From Oegoconia quadripuncta (lineage: Eukaryota; Arthropoda; Insecta; Lepidoptera; Autostichidae), in NCBI GenBank assembly GCA_949316235.1, contig OX438748.1, positions 28,762,836-28,826,835 of the forward strand: DNA of 64,000 nucleotides. The letters run 5' to 3'. A program made the translations under genes and the position numbers. A model generated the notes under the pieces. That model made no database searches and was not told the DNA's origin. It saw only the letters and a program-made list of their open reading frames with translations. Positions 38,512 to 50,305 of the stretch are shown piece by piece. Position 1 is the first letter of the stretch; each line of letters starts with the position of its first letter.

Positions 38512-38660
38512 ATGAGTTTTTTTACCCTAAAGGAAAAAAATAGGGCATATTTCACTTACCGTGACATAGAAAGTATTGAGTTTCCAAATAAATATCGCAT
38601 GATAGGAACTCTACGAATCCCGGCAGTTGCATATAAATAGCCGGCCGGCGGAGCGGTTCT
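38512..38660 (+). repeat. Fragment of the repeat seen at 8323-8760 and 63407-63715
   Basis: Contains 'aaaaaaatagggcatatttc', 'acttaccgtgacatag', 'gataggaactctacgaatcc' and 'ccggccggcgg'. Non-coding; lies in the p66 3' flank or 3' UTR. Confidence 0.6.
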
Positions 38661-38874
38661 TTGAAAAAAAAATTTAACTTTTTACATTTTCGTCTTATAT
38701 AGTATTTATAAAAATATCTAAGCAGTTAAACTTTATAATGAGACTTATTGCTATCGATCCCTACACTAGGTCGCGCCTGTATCGTGGGGGTCAGTAGTGT
38801 GTTACTGGCTGCGATTGTCTAATTTAATTCAACAGTTCGTATTATCGTGAGTACGGAAACTAGTCACAATAGTT

Positions 38875-39066
38875 GACAACCGGTTGGTGTAGTGGATAGT
38901 CACAATAGTGACCCTGTCAGCGAAACGAACGGTTGCTGGTTCGAATCCCGCGAGTCGTGAATACGAACATTTACTCCCGAGTCATGGATGTTTATATAAA
39001 TATTTATGTATGTTTATCCGTTGTCTAGTCACCATAGCACAAACTTTGCTTAGTTTGGGACTAGGT
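38875..39066 (+). mobile_element. SINE family A, copy 5
   Basis: 'gacaaccggttggtgtagtg', 'ctggttcgaatcccgcgagt', 'tttactcccgagtcatggat', 'gtttatccgttgtctagtca' and 'gcttagtttgggactagg'. The A-box region carries a local duplication of 'tagtcacaatag' (about 38862 and 38898). Downstream of the p66 stop. Confidence 0.82.
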
Positions 39067-39904
39067 GTATAATTAATTTCATTAGATTTGCATAACGGTT
39101 CTAATGAACTACGTGCTTGCTGGAATAGGTTTAAATTTTTTTGTCTTAACTTTGATTTTCTAAAAATTATAAACAGATGAACGATTATTATTGTTAATAC
39201 TCTTTCAACATAATCAATACTATCTTCATCAACAGAAATGTGGCTAGTTTTCAAGGTCAACTATCAATAGTTATCCAACATTATTCAACCACTGTACGTC
39301 TTTCACTAACCTTACCGTAACTGGTGGAATGAACTACCCTCGGATTGCCCTGGCAATCGAACCTGCGACATCCGTTTTGTAAACCGTTGTTTAAATGTAA
39401 ATTCACTTGGTTTCAGAAGTCATGAAGTTGCAGTGAAGCATTTTGCTAGACGAGAAATTTCTATAAGTTAACGTAAGATAGTTAGTATACACGTAAGGAT
39501 CATTTTAACATTTACAGTATGTTATATTTAATAATGATAGATCAATTATTGCACAAGAATTAAGATACGTAATTCGAATACAAGATAGAAAGAATTCAGT
39601 AAGTTTAAAGTGTAAGTTACAGTGCGTGAGAGCAAATAGATTGTAAGAATAATTTCATTATTTTATATGTCGGGTTTTAAGTATTCAATAAATAAATTAT
39701 AATGATGATTACGAAGTTTTATTTTAAAATAAAAATGTTTATAAAAATTTCTCTTACATAATTAGTTTACATCAGTATCTTGTTCGTATATCAGTATATA
39801 TGTATAACAGTAATATAATATTATTAGAGATTATTCCTTTAACATGATTGCGGAAGACACCAGCTCCTGGAAAAGAGAAGTGAGATTGGTCTTTTTATGC
39901 ACAA

Positions 39905-40160
39905 CGATTTAAGATCAGGCAAAAGGTGGACGTGCGTTCACCCGGATGGCTATCTTATTTCACGCAATCTGAACACTACAATGCTATCAATATCGCTGTT
40001 TGGGTGCAAATTTAGATAAGATGGTGGTAGCTAGCCATATGAACATTGTAACCTTACCACCAACCAAACAGTGTAAACATGTGCCCCGCTGGGAGTCGAA
40101 CCCGCCATCTCCGTTTTGTAGACCTTATATTTTTTACATTGGGCTATGGAAATGGGTGGT
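39905..40160 (-). mobile_element. SINE family B, diverged, minus orientation
   Basis: 'ggctatcttatttcacgcaa', 'gcaaatttagataagatggt', 'tgtgccccgctgggagtcga' and inverted head 'gggctatggaaatgggtgg'. Located between the convergent p66 and MTAP ends. Confidence 0.7.
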
Positions 40161-40289
40161 GACTGTTGGCACCACAGACCTACTAAGGATCCTCAATAAT
40201 GACATACTGAAAAAAGTTGTATAAATGAGATGTTCTCGCAAATCTCGGCAGCTTAGTAATTTCGGTGTTGCGAATTCGGATCGAGTTTG

Positions 40290-40434
40290 TGTCCATAACA
40301 CAGGATATTATGTATGACGTAACGGCATAGTTGTGTTGTTTCCCTGACACAGGATATTATGTATGACGTAACGGCGCAGTTGTGTCCCTAACACAGGATA
40401 TTATGTATGACGTAATGGCACAGTTGTGTTCTTT
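40290..40434. repeat. Three-copy tandem repeat of about 44-49 bp
   Basis: 'acacaggatattatgtatga' followed by 'cgtaacggc' and 'agttgtgt' occurs with CAGGATATTA starting at 40301, 40350 and 40394. Ends 9 bp before the MTAP stop codon, so it lies in the MTAP 3' UTR. Confidence 0.88.
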
Positions 40435-40442
40435 TGAAGTTG

Positions 40443-43400
40443 TTATACCCTTTGAGTGTCCAAGTAAGCGAGGTCGGTGTCGGCAGCCAGTATCTGCACG
40501 GCGTCCACAACCACATCGGCTGCCTTCTTGACGTTCTTCGCGAACATGGCCAGTACCTCGCTCACCGACACCTGAGTGCAATAAGAACTTAGTTTTTTAT
40601 TTTATGATAAACGGGAGATACCTTTAGGAGGTGGACCTAAGGCTGATTGGTGGAGATTTGGATCAGACTAGTGGCCACTTCACAGAAAGTGTTTGCAAGG
40701 CGCACTAGGCTATCGACTTGGTTTAATGACTGCTTTCAATTGAAAAATCCCGGACCACCGAAGAACAGAAACACTCGTATGTAAAGGTCACGCATCGAAG
40801 AATTGATCGCCATAGACATGGAGATAATATATCTTTTGTTTTGTCTAGAGATAAGACGCGACGGAATTTCCATATTATTAAATCATAACCCTTCCCCGTA
40901 GTCGGGCAAACAGCACATGTGATTATACCTAAAACAAAGATTATATTGGGTCTTTACCTATGAAATTGGAGTTTTTTTTCTTCGTTAATCATGTGTACCA
41001 ATTCCTGCGATTTTCAAAGCAATATCCAAATTTGTTTTTTATTTGGAAAATGGAATATTATTTCAAGGTTTCACATGAAATATTTTTTAATTTCTGGGCT
41101 AAATCACATAATAAAAAAAATTGAACAGAGCTCTTTTCATGTGCTTCCCATAATCATTTCGTAGATTTGCTTAAATTTTTATAAAGCTGTTACTTTTAAA
41201 AATTAACGCTGCCTATACTTAACTTAATGTTTTCGGATAATACACAGTTTAGCTAAATTTGGATTTGCCGTTCCCAAAAAAAAAATCTAAAATGTTTGTA
41301 TGGAGAAAACAGTCTTAATAAAATTCTTCATACAAAACGCCAATTTCATAGGTAAGGACCTAATATACCCCTAATTCTCATTTCTGTCCGTTCTCCATAC
41401 TTTTCTTGAGCATGTGAGCTACATTGTAAAGCCTATTTTTACCGATTTTCAAAAAGAAGGACGCTATCAATTCGACTATTTTTGTTTTTTCAATAATTCT
41501 TTTTTTGATCGACAAGGTCCTATAGAATTGGGTGAAGATCTGATGATGCCCTCCGGAGATAGAGAACGGAGCCTTACACTGAGTGTATCTTTTTTATTTT
41601 TATTGGTTTTCAAAATAAGGAATTTATAATATGGAAGTGGAATAAAATAGATCTCACAGAACTTTCGTTGTCCCTCCAGCAGTCGTAATCTGTGACAAGC
41701 GCAACCGCAGCGTAGCTCAAACCTGCTTCCTTTGCTAGCGTCACCTGCAAAAGATTTAGAGCCTATTTTTATTTTCTTTACACAGTATCAACAGCATTGT
41801 TACAAATGATTTTACAGAGAACTACGACTAAACTTATGTATGCCAATTAAAGATTCTCATTATATTGCTAACAATGGTTATCGTTTCGATAACCAATCGG
41901 AGCCATACAACAAGCATATCTGGATGTACCCTACCTCTGGAGCAGTGGTCATATTCACGAGGTGTCCACCCCACTGCCGATGCATCAGGCTCTCGGCGCG
42001 ACTTGAGAACCTGGCAGAGAGTTACATACGTCAAACATGAGATCGAATTGTAGAACAATTTCAAAAGCTTCATAGGAATTTTTATAAGCTATTTGTCCAA
42101 TTTCATTGTCGTCTTCCCCGTTGGTCAAGTTTAAGAAGTTGAAACTATACTGTTGGTCCAATTTGACAGTTAAAGCCCTAAAGTTCATTACGTTGTAACG
42201 GTAACTTAACTCCCTTGTCAGTATATTGGATAGGTTATGTGGTATATTTATTTATATACAGTATTTTTATTTTATCTTATTTTTTTTATAAAATAATTTT
42301 CAATTGTTGTGTACACTATTTTCTGCCCAATCTAATAAACACTATGTATCTCTAAGGTTTGTTGGTAGAAAACTCTATCGGAGTTAAGTTCGCCTTTGTA
42401 CATTTTTTATACAATGCATATTTCTGTAATAATTTTGTGTACAATAAAGATATTAAGATATATCACACAATTCATTTGTACTTCAAGGCGTAATTTGTTT
42501 TCTATCGAATTTCAAGAAATTGCTTTTTCGCAATGATCACTAGCAGAAGTCTTGTATTTTGTTGCGTACTTAATACAAAGTTTGGAGCATTATTGATGAA
42601 ACGGGATTGATTTTATCTAAGCCACGTTAAGTCTAATCGCCCCTTAAAATTACTAAAATTGACGAATATTTGCATGCAGTCACTACAATTAAGTCTAGCA
42701 GATTAATGAATATGATGATTTTTAATTACATTTAGATTTTGTTATTCGTAAAAGAATGAAAGCTGGGAAATTACAGAAATTTTTATTTATTGATACATTA
42801 CGTTTGCGCCCGGCAACAGACCTTGGCCCCTGGATAACGACAGCGGTCCCTTTCTCGTGGCAGGAGTAGCCTCTCACTCTGGCGGCGTGCAGCATCGCCC
42901 GTCTCGCTCGCTCGCAGAATGCGGGCCGCATGGGCAGGTGGCACACGCCCCGCGGTCCGCCCTCGGTACGATCATAGAACGTGCCCTTGCGGCCCCATGT
43001 CCTGTCAGCAAAAGCCTACAATCAAATCACACGTGGCGCAGTCACATTTGGTAATATGTTAAACACACAGGTGGTCAGATCTGACGAGATCCATGTTAGC
43101 CACAGGACGTCCACTACTGGACATAGGGCTCTCCCATATAATTTAAGAACGACCGGTTAGAAGCGCAAGGTCGCTTCTTGGCTTCTCGCGACCTTTATCA
43201 GGGGCTCTTATCACATAATTTCCTCGTTATCGTCATCGGTTACGTTCTGACTTGTGATTGGTTGGCTCGCTCGCTCGGCAATTTGACGGTTTCTCATTGG
43301 TCAACGTAATCCATGGCGATACCGATGGAAGTTACACAATCTAAGGGCAGGTCATCCGTCGCTTGCCTATGCATAGTCTGTATGTGCTCCAGGTCATCTG

Positions 43401-44954
43401 CGGCACTGCATTTTACCCTATGGTACGCGCCTAACGTACCTGAATAAAAATCAATTTAGATATTTTCCTTCTTCTACCACACTTTTCACTGGGATGATTG
43501 TGGTCAAACGCGTATCCGGTTAATCATAAAAAATAATGCTTTCGTGCTTAACCGGCGATTTTGTCCATACCTCCCAGTGAGAGAGGTCTGTGTCCCTGTT
43601 AGGATAGCATGACTCTTAGTCTACAATGATGCGAGATCGACGCCTGCTATCTCGGTCATGCTTAGTAAAACAGACGTAAAGCTTCATCTCATATAGTGAC
43701 TTGGGCTATGCTAGGCTCCGCTGAACTGGACGTATGGACGGTGACGTGGTTATGTAGTCTGTCATTTATATAACAGTGTTGGTTGCCGTGCTTGAACAGA
43801 GGTGCTTCATAGTGTTAACCTGTCGATAAAGTCGTCGAGTATGACGAGATTGCCTGGCTTGTAATCCTCGTGCAGCGAGCCGGTGGCGGTGGTGGCCAGT
43901 ACGTGAGTGCAGCCCACCTGCCGGAGCGCCCAGATGTTCGCACGGTAGTTCACGTCACTTAAACAAATAGTTAACATATAGTGAGGACCAAATAGATTTT
44001 TTTTAACAGGAATTTAACAACCAAATTCATAGATATTGTTTACCAAACGCTTTATAGCTAAAACCTTTTAAGTGGGTAAGTTACGATGACTTATAAACCT
44101 GCAGCCGTATCATGCAAAATGTTTGCGTTATTTAAAATTGTCGTTTAGCTCGCTTGCATTCAATCGCTTTTGGTACCACGTAAGCGTCCTAGAAGTAAAT
44201 TATGGTAACTCAATACGTATATCCATTAGACGTTTATCCCCTTATCCTTCTAGGGCGCTTACGTGATACCAAATTTAGCAATAGAATGCAATTTTTTTTA
44301 TGTAGTACGACGGCAGTTCGCTGTCACATGAAACTTACTCTTATAATGAGCTTATACAATGTTGAAAGTACCCAGAACGCCTTGTTTTTGTCAGCTTTCA
44401 ATGTAATGACAACGGAGATCAAATGGATTTTAGCGCTTATTGTAAGAGAACTGTTACGTCTATGAATTCGGCTGTAAATATTTTACACGCAAAATATAAC
44501 ATAAACGGAATCTCGGTAGCTTAGTAGGTAAAGGACCTCTACGATGCCACACACAATAGGGTACGGCCGCATTCTAGTCCTCATTAATTTGATGTTTTTG
44601 CCATCGACTCGCTAAGAAGAAGCAGGTAAAATCGTGGAACAATTTTCTCTGGAATGGACTGGAATTACCTCTTTCAGATTTCCCATTCATTTTAGCCCAA
44701 TCAATAAGGATTCTTTGTATAAAGTGGTTCACACTATACGCTGCGACTGGTTAGGATCATGTCTAGTAAAGTATTCACCTGGGCTGGAACTGATGCTTCC
44801 TCCCATGTCTCGCCAGCAGCACACAGTCGACTCCTCTGATCTGACCTTCGATGAGTACATCAGAAGGGCTTCCAAATGGCGTGATGACCTCTCTCTCGGT
44901 TTGATTCTCGAATAGAGTCGGGTCGTCGAATCCTGACCCGCCGATAATACCGAT
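40443..44954 (-). CDS. Mtap: S-methyl-5'-thioadenosine phosphorylase (MTAP), 5' exon not found
   Basis: Exons (minus strand, in order): 44779-44954, 43820-43957, 42822-43001, 41935-42010, 41658-41744, 40443-40571; phases close, 786 nt, 261 aa. MTAP splits methylthioadenosine with phosphate into adenine and methylthioribose-1-phosphate in polyamine and methionine salvage. Seen: [20 protein letters not shown] (phosphate loop), [101 protein letters not shown] and [19 protein letters not shown]. The DYDCW segment separates MTAP from purine nucleoside phosphorylase. The first listed exon begins in phase 0 at ATC; the usual short start exon must lie upstream (45.0-46.8 kb), but no candidate was convincing. 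Human MTAP is 283 aa. Confidence 0.94.
40640..40805 (+). repeat. Dispersed repeat family D, diverged partial copy
   Basis: 'ggctatcgacttggtttaat' and 'ttcaattgaaaaatcccgga', then 'gaacagaaacactcgtatgt' and 'catcgaagaattgatcgcca' follow the family D order with many changes. MTAP intron. Confidence 0.5.
40943..41366 (+). mobile_element. MITE family X, copy 1
   Basis: Inverted termini: left 'tattgggtctttacctatga' plus 'aattgg', right 'ccaatttcataggtaaggac' plus 'ctaata', flanked by TA on both sides. Interior 'gatttttt', 'ttctgggctaaatcacataa', 'cagttaagcta'-like and 'ccgttcccaaaaaa' is shared with 62094-62496 and, shortened and inverted, 58715-58953. No gene inside. Confidence 0.88.
43140..43345 (+). 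repeat. Dispersed repeat, inverted relative to 60075-60215
   Basis: 'gttatcgtcatcggttacgt', 'tctgacttgtgattggttgg', 'ctcgctcgctcggcaatttg' and 'attggtcaacgtaatc' match the reverse complement of the 60.1-kb sequence with moderate divergence. MTAP intron. Class unknown. Confidence 0.6.
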
Positions 44955-45479
44955 CTGCAGCAGTTTATCATATCAGATATAGGTACCACTTCGTACCTAC
45001 TTGCTAACAATACGACACATGTGTGTGGTGGGACACATACATAACAGGTACACGGGTAAAAAAGTCTAGGGAGGTTGGCTGGCCCACTGATTTGAATCAA
45101 CTTAAAAAGTTTGTGCGTATGTGAATTGCAAAGTAAATTTAAACACAAAGAATGTTGTAAGGCCGACAACGCAAGGTTATGGTTATTCAACTAGATAACG
45201 CAAGTCTCAGTTACCTACCTATTTTATGTTTAGTTGGCGTAACATTTACAACCCCACTACAAAGTTAACGGCGTACGAGGGGGAGGAAGGCGAGCGGTAG
45301 GTAGCACGGTGGCGGAGCGTGTGCGCAGGGCATATTTCAATATGGATCTCGTGACCTAATAATAAGGTATAAAAATGTGGCATCCTCGGTTTTATACAAT
45401 TTTGCGCATTTGTGTTGCCTAGCCCAATGTATGTGTGGAGGTCACTCTTTTGCGGTCGGTCGATGGGTTATCCACTATT

Positions 45480-45800
45480 TACTGATATACAATATCAGCC
45501 CGTAAACATCACACTGCAAGGATATAGGAAATCCCTCGTATATGAGGGAGTATGGGCCATAGTCCACCAAGCTGACCCAATGCGGGTTGGGGACTTCACA
45601 TACCTTTGAATTTTTATTTCTCAGGCATGCAGGTTTCCTCACGATGTTTTCCTTCACCGTTTAAGAGAGCAGTCGGGTAAATGCACATAAGTAATTAAAT
45701 TAAATTTAAAAACTCATTGGTATCTGGCCTATCAGGAGATCGAACCCGGACCTCCAAAATTGGGAGATCGCGTCTTAACCGCTGAGCCACCGACGCTATT
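45480..45800 (-). mobile_element. tRNA-headed SINE-like repeat (family F)
   Basis: Right end 'gcgtcttaaccgctgagcca' plus 'ccgacgc' is an inverted tRNA-like head, with 'ggagatcgaacccggacctc' as inverted B box. Toward the left come 'ggtttcctcacgatgttttc', 'cttcacataccttt' and 'aagctgacccaatgcgggtt'. A plus-orientation fragment with 'gaggaaacctacatgcctga' lies at about 13806-13925. Typical lepidopteran interspersed repeat. Confidence 0.7.
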
Positions 45801-45889
45801 ACAGGAAGGATTCCATTAAAACCTTTTAAAATTGGCAAGAACTTAAGTTAACTTTAGTTACATAGACTTAGTAACCGCAAATAAATGCT

Positions 45890-46080
45890 TAGATGACCGA
45901 GTGGTGTAGGTAGTCCTACGTCTGTATCCTGTCTGCGATATCAATGGTTGCGTGAATCCCGCGAGTGTTATACGAACATTTATTCCCGAGTAATGGGTGT
46001 TTACATAAATATTTATGTATGTTTATCCGTTATCTAGTCTCCATAGTACAAGCTTTGGTTAGATGTAAGTGTCCGAAGTA
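45890..46080 (+). mobile_element. SINE family A, copy 6, diverged
   Basis: 'gaccgagtggtgtaggtagt', 'caatggttgcgtgaatcccg', 'acatttattcccgagtaatg', 'tatgtttatccgttatctag' and 'gttagatgtaagtgtccgaa'. Contains several indels in the tRNA-like head. Confidence 0.8.
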
Positions 46081-46746
46081 TTTTTTTTATTTTTAATGTG
46101 TGTCAAGTATTCCACACGGATTTTGAAACGAATAAATTTCGCATTCATTCCTTCACTTGTGCCAAAAGACCTGCCTTCGTGTTAAATTTAAAGTTGTAGG
46201 GCACCGGGAAGTACCCTACCTATACGGTGTTGATGATCTGTCAGTGAGTGGGACGTTTAGCATGAAAATATGCTCCGAAAGGCCGTATATTTTTAATACG
46301 CCCACTAGAAACTTGAATTTTTTACAGCAGTATGAAGCCGGAGACGTTAATATTCGATATTAATTTCAACTTGATAACAAAATGAGTCCTATAATTTTTT
46401 GGCGTAGTATTATTCACTCCATAGAACGGTTCTTAGCATTACTCTTAGCAATGTAAAAACCTAGATTTACAACATTCCCAGCCGCCAATTGCTGATTTCA
46501 GCAATTGAATGAATGGAAATTCGTCTATTTCGTTTAGATGAAAGACAAAGTATACAAGAATTGGAATATGTTACTTCATGAATCGCACCACAACTGGAAT
46601 CTAACAAAAGTTTGGAATAGTAAGTTTCCTTCAATAATATTTATCTCTACCAGAATATGATTGATTTTAATTATTATATTTCATTCCAGACAAGCAAGGG
46701 ATTCAGTTTAACTTCATTGCAAATGAAATAAAAAATTCAACAATAA

Positions 46747-46752
46747 TTTATT
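46747..46752 (-). terminator. Likely polyadenylation signal of COA7
   Basis: AATAAA on the minus strand, about 115 nt past the COA7 stop codon, in an AT-rich stretch. Confidence 0.5.
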
Positions 46753-46865
46753 AAAATCTATTTTAAAACTATATAAAATATTAATTCCAATAGCCTAGTC
46801 ATCATCTGATTTCACACTACATCCATTGATTTACACATTCATGTCGTAGTTCCTAATCACTAATG

Positions 46866-48282
46866 CTACTCGTTATCTCCTAAACCTTGTTGAAACTTCA
46901 CTGATTTGACAGTTTCATGTGCATTCTGTAGGTCTGTTGCAATCTTGAAGTATTTCTTTGATTCCACTTCATTCTTGTCCACTCCATCGCCTTTTTTGTA
47001 CATCATACTGACATTAGCACAAGCATACATATTACCGAGCTCACAAGCCTTCTTTGCAAACTGAAATGCTTGTTTGGGGTCAGGTTTTATTAGGAAGTCT
47101 ATGTTTTTATTCTTCTCTGGGTTGTGAGGGTTGAAATCTTTTATGTTCTTCGGTACACCGCTGAGGTACATGCCTGACAAGTAGTGGCATGCCATTTGTT
47201 CATTGTTATCACAGCCTTTCTTTAAATAATTGTAGCCTGGAAACAAATTATAGTTTATTGTATAAGAGGTGGTAGTTGATACTATCTTTTCAAAAATGAA
47301 AAAGGCATTTAAAGTATTCATTGATTATTTATGGGTAGCAGCACCATTGGTGATAACTGTCTTTGAGACAATATAGTCCCAACTCGAACTGGTTTGATTT
47401 TATTTATTCAATATCCTTTAGTATATTAGTCATTCTGTGATATAATATACAAATGTGGACTTTAATTTTTTTATATAATTTTTATAGCCCATTTATTTTT
47501 TGTTTTCAATTGAAGGCCCGTTATTAAGTCAAATCGGTGGCCTAGAAAACTGTCCAGTAGTGGCCACTACTCTGACACAATTCTATGTGATCTATGGGTA
47601 CAGGGGGCCCATATCCTTTCCTTCTGAGAGGAGGTTGTGTCCTTGTGGTTGGGACATAAGCCTGTTGATGTGTGCTATGAAGTTTCACATCCCGGGCAAT
47701 TGAGAGAAGTAAGGAAATATAAATATGTAGGTACATATTTAATAAAACTAATAATGAGATTGTTTTGTTGGTACTGGTAGATCGGAATCAGTCCTACCGT
47801 TTATGGACTACATACGAGGTTAAACGAAAAAGGAATTGACCTACCAGAATTTAAGTAGATACCTATTTGTTTAAAAAACGGTCAATATTATACTAACCCT
47901 TGGGTACATCTCGCTTTATATTGACGCCGGGTCCTGTGGCGGTGAGCAGCATGCCGGCGTGGAGGCAGGCCGTGGGTTCATTCAGATCGCACCCCTTCTC
48001 GAAGTACGCCAGCGATCCCGCCGGGTTTGCTGTATCGTGCCCCCGACCGATCAGCGTATAATTGCCCATCTTCAAACACGACTTCCCGAAGTGATAATCC
48101 AGGCAGTTACTCTTGTATACTTTCGCAGCTTTCTCGTAATCCTTCTTTATTGCTTCCAAATAATCACCCAAAAGGTGACACACTTGCGGCTTTTTTTCTT
48201 TGTAACACCCGAACCTATACTCGATGCCGAGGTTTTCTATGTAATCCTTCACTTCCTCTTCTTTTTTTAAGTCATAAGCCAT
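46866..48282 (-). CDS. Coa7: COA7-like Sel1-repeat protein, cytochrome c oxidase assembly factor 7
   Basis: Two exons, 47898-48282 and 46866-47236, one GT-AG intron, 756 nt, 251 aa (human COA7 is 231). Start MAYDLKKEEEVKDYIENLG. COA7 is a cysteine-rich protein of the mitochondrial intermembrane space needed for complex IV assembly and heme handling. Seen: Sel1-like helical repeats with cysteine pairs that close each hairpin, for example C-YKEKKPQV-C, C-LDYHFGKS-C, C-DLNEPTA-C, C-DNNEQMA-C and C-ELGNMYA-C, with repeat cores such as LLGDYLEAIKKDYEKAAKVY, KKACELGNMYACANVSMMYK and KGDGVDKN. No N-terminal targeting peptide, consistent with import by the disulfide relay. The tail QQGLGDNE follows the last repeat. 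Family assignment is strong; exact orthology is inferred from length and cysteine pattern. Confidence 0.92.
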
Positions 48283-49454
48283 TGTTATATATCCTATTTA
48301 GTAATTTTTACAGTTTTATTGGTAGAGCAATTTAGGTTAGATAACAGAGAGCGTACAACATGTGAAACGTCAAAGTGATAACGCCTATCAATTTGTAAAC
48401 AAAGACGTTTAACTACTATTTATATAGTTAAAAAGATAAACTCAAAGGTTTTTAATACGTATTACTAAAAAATAACAGTCTATTAATAAAAAGAAGTATT
48501 TTTATTAATAGAATACGTAGATTGGACAGTCATGTTCGTAATTTTTCGTCTGAGATACTAGAATGGAATATGTACCTTAATATTTCTGGTGTCTCCCATT
48601 GTCGAGTCTTGGTATCTAAGGTCAATGATGAGGCTAACTAGACACTGAATAAATGAAGTGTTTGAAATAAATGAAATGATATCAGACTTTAGTTCTGAAT
48701 TTATATTCTTTATTAGATTTTTACAAAACAGGAAATAGGGCCCGGCACGACGGCCGGCATGTGAACCACAGATTACTCAGATAATGTCTAAAGAATGTGA
48801 ACGAACCGGATGAACTAATCTAACCACAGGCTAGTAAAAAAACTTATAATATTACACTCTGTGACTTTTATAAAAATAATGTGCTCTAAAAAAACGTGTA
48901 GACACCGTTTTACAGGGAACGGATTGCGTTTTTTTTATTATTTATTCTCCAATATATCCATGACTTTCCATCAGGTTTGAAAGGCAAAGGGATCTGAGCC
49001 CGTACAGCCTAGTCATCTGCAGTATTCTTGTTCTTTTCTTTTTTATTTCTTCAGTAAAGTGCATAGAGTAATATCTAAAGTGACAGAATGCTTCTGCGGA
49101 AGATTTTGGCAGCTTCGTGTGGGAACCCGAAAGCTTGGTTAACTACTTTTAATTTACATTTCCTTCACTTGTACACTAACACTGACTTTTGCCGTACAAT
49201 ATTCTGCTGTTATTAAATACTTTGGTATGTACTCAGTAATATTTGTCTTTAGCAATTACTAAAATTTGCTAAATGTTTTATTCTACATAGTGTTGCGGTC
49301 ACACGGTCTGAGGTTCACACCTCAGCTAAGGAACCTATGGTCATGAAACAGTAAAGTTGTCTATAGAAAGAATAGATTATACATACATCTTATATTTCGA
49401 TGGTGAATTCGTTTACGTACAGTTATTATTATTCTATTCTATTATTTTCTTCTG

Positions 49455-49575
49455 GACGACCTGTTTAGTGTAGGGGTAGAAACTCTGACTACTATATCAC
49501 AAGGTCGCGGGTTGACATCCCTCTAGGGGCATATCTTTGTATGATGAATACAGACACCTGTTATATGGCATGCAT
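49455..49575 (+). mobile_element. SINE family C, copy 1 (tRNA-like head)
   Basis: 'gtgtaggggtagaaactctg', 'ctactatatcacaaggtcgc', 'gggttgacatccctctaggg' and 'gtatgatgaatacagacac'. Same order, better preserved, at 56615-56735. Confidence 0.65.
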
Positions 49576-49871
49576 TGGAGGGTTAAAAAAAAGTTAACGA
49601 AAATAATTACGTCCACTGCTGGACAAAGGCCACCCCCAAATAACTCTACAACGATTGGTTCTGTGTTGCCCGCAACCAGCGGTTTCCCACGATCTGTACC
49701 AAATCTATCGGTCCACCTCGAAGGGGCCTGCCCACGCTGCGTCTTCTTCAGTCTTAAGTTTTGCAATACTTCGAGCTATATCAGACTCCGAGCTCAGCTC
49801 TCTCCATTGCCCTATGGGTGACCTTGACTCATAGGTGAAATTCAAACGAAATGTTGTAATTACAAAAATAA

Positions 49872-49877
49872 TTTATT
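49872..49877 (-). terminator. Candidate polyadenylation signal of the vWD gene
   Basis: AATAAA on the minus strand, about 430 nt past the stop at 50306-50308. Other signals may be used. Confidence 0.3.
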
Positions 49878-50305
49878 GTATAAGTAGCAATTACAAATTG
49901 TCACTACGTATTTACATCACACTAATTTATGTCGACTACGTTTATCAATACCATTGTCATACTCGCTGCATACATAGTGAATTGGGCGCAGAATGTTATA
50001 TTCGTAAAATTACATTAAAAAGCAATGAGATACGTATGATGCAAGTACAAGGATGTAGTACACTACTTGGGTAATTCTCAATATAATTAAGTTGTCAGTC
50101 CAAAAAAATATGTCTGAAAGTCAAGTCTTACGTAAACATAGTTTCCAGTATTGAATTCAAGACATAGAAAAACAGGTTTTGTTGGTTTTAAAATTATCAA
50201 ATAACTCTTTGGATAATAACCAGCAAAACGATGTTTAATGGAGTAGCACGCAGCGAATATTTCACGCATCTATATAATCTTAACATATACTACAGATAAT
50301 CTTTA

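Larger units (their letters stand above)
48283..50305. other. Intergenic region between COA7 and the vWD gene
   Basis: Contains a repeat (about 48960-49210) with 'gtgtgggaacccgaaagctt' that recurs diverged at 52530-52790, a family C SINE-like piece (49455-49575), and the probable 3' UTR of the leftward vWD gene. No coding gene recognised. Confidence 0.55.
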
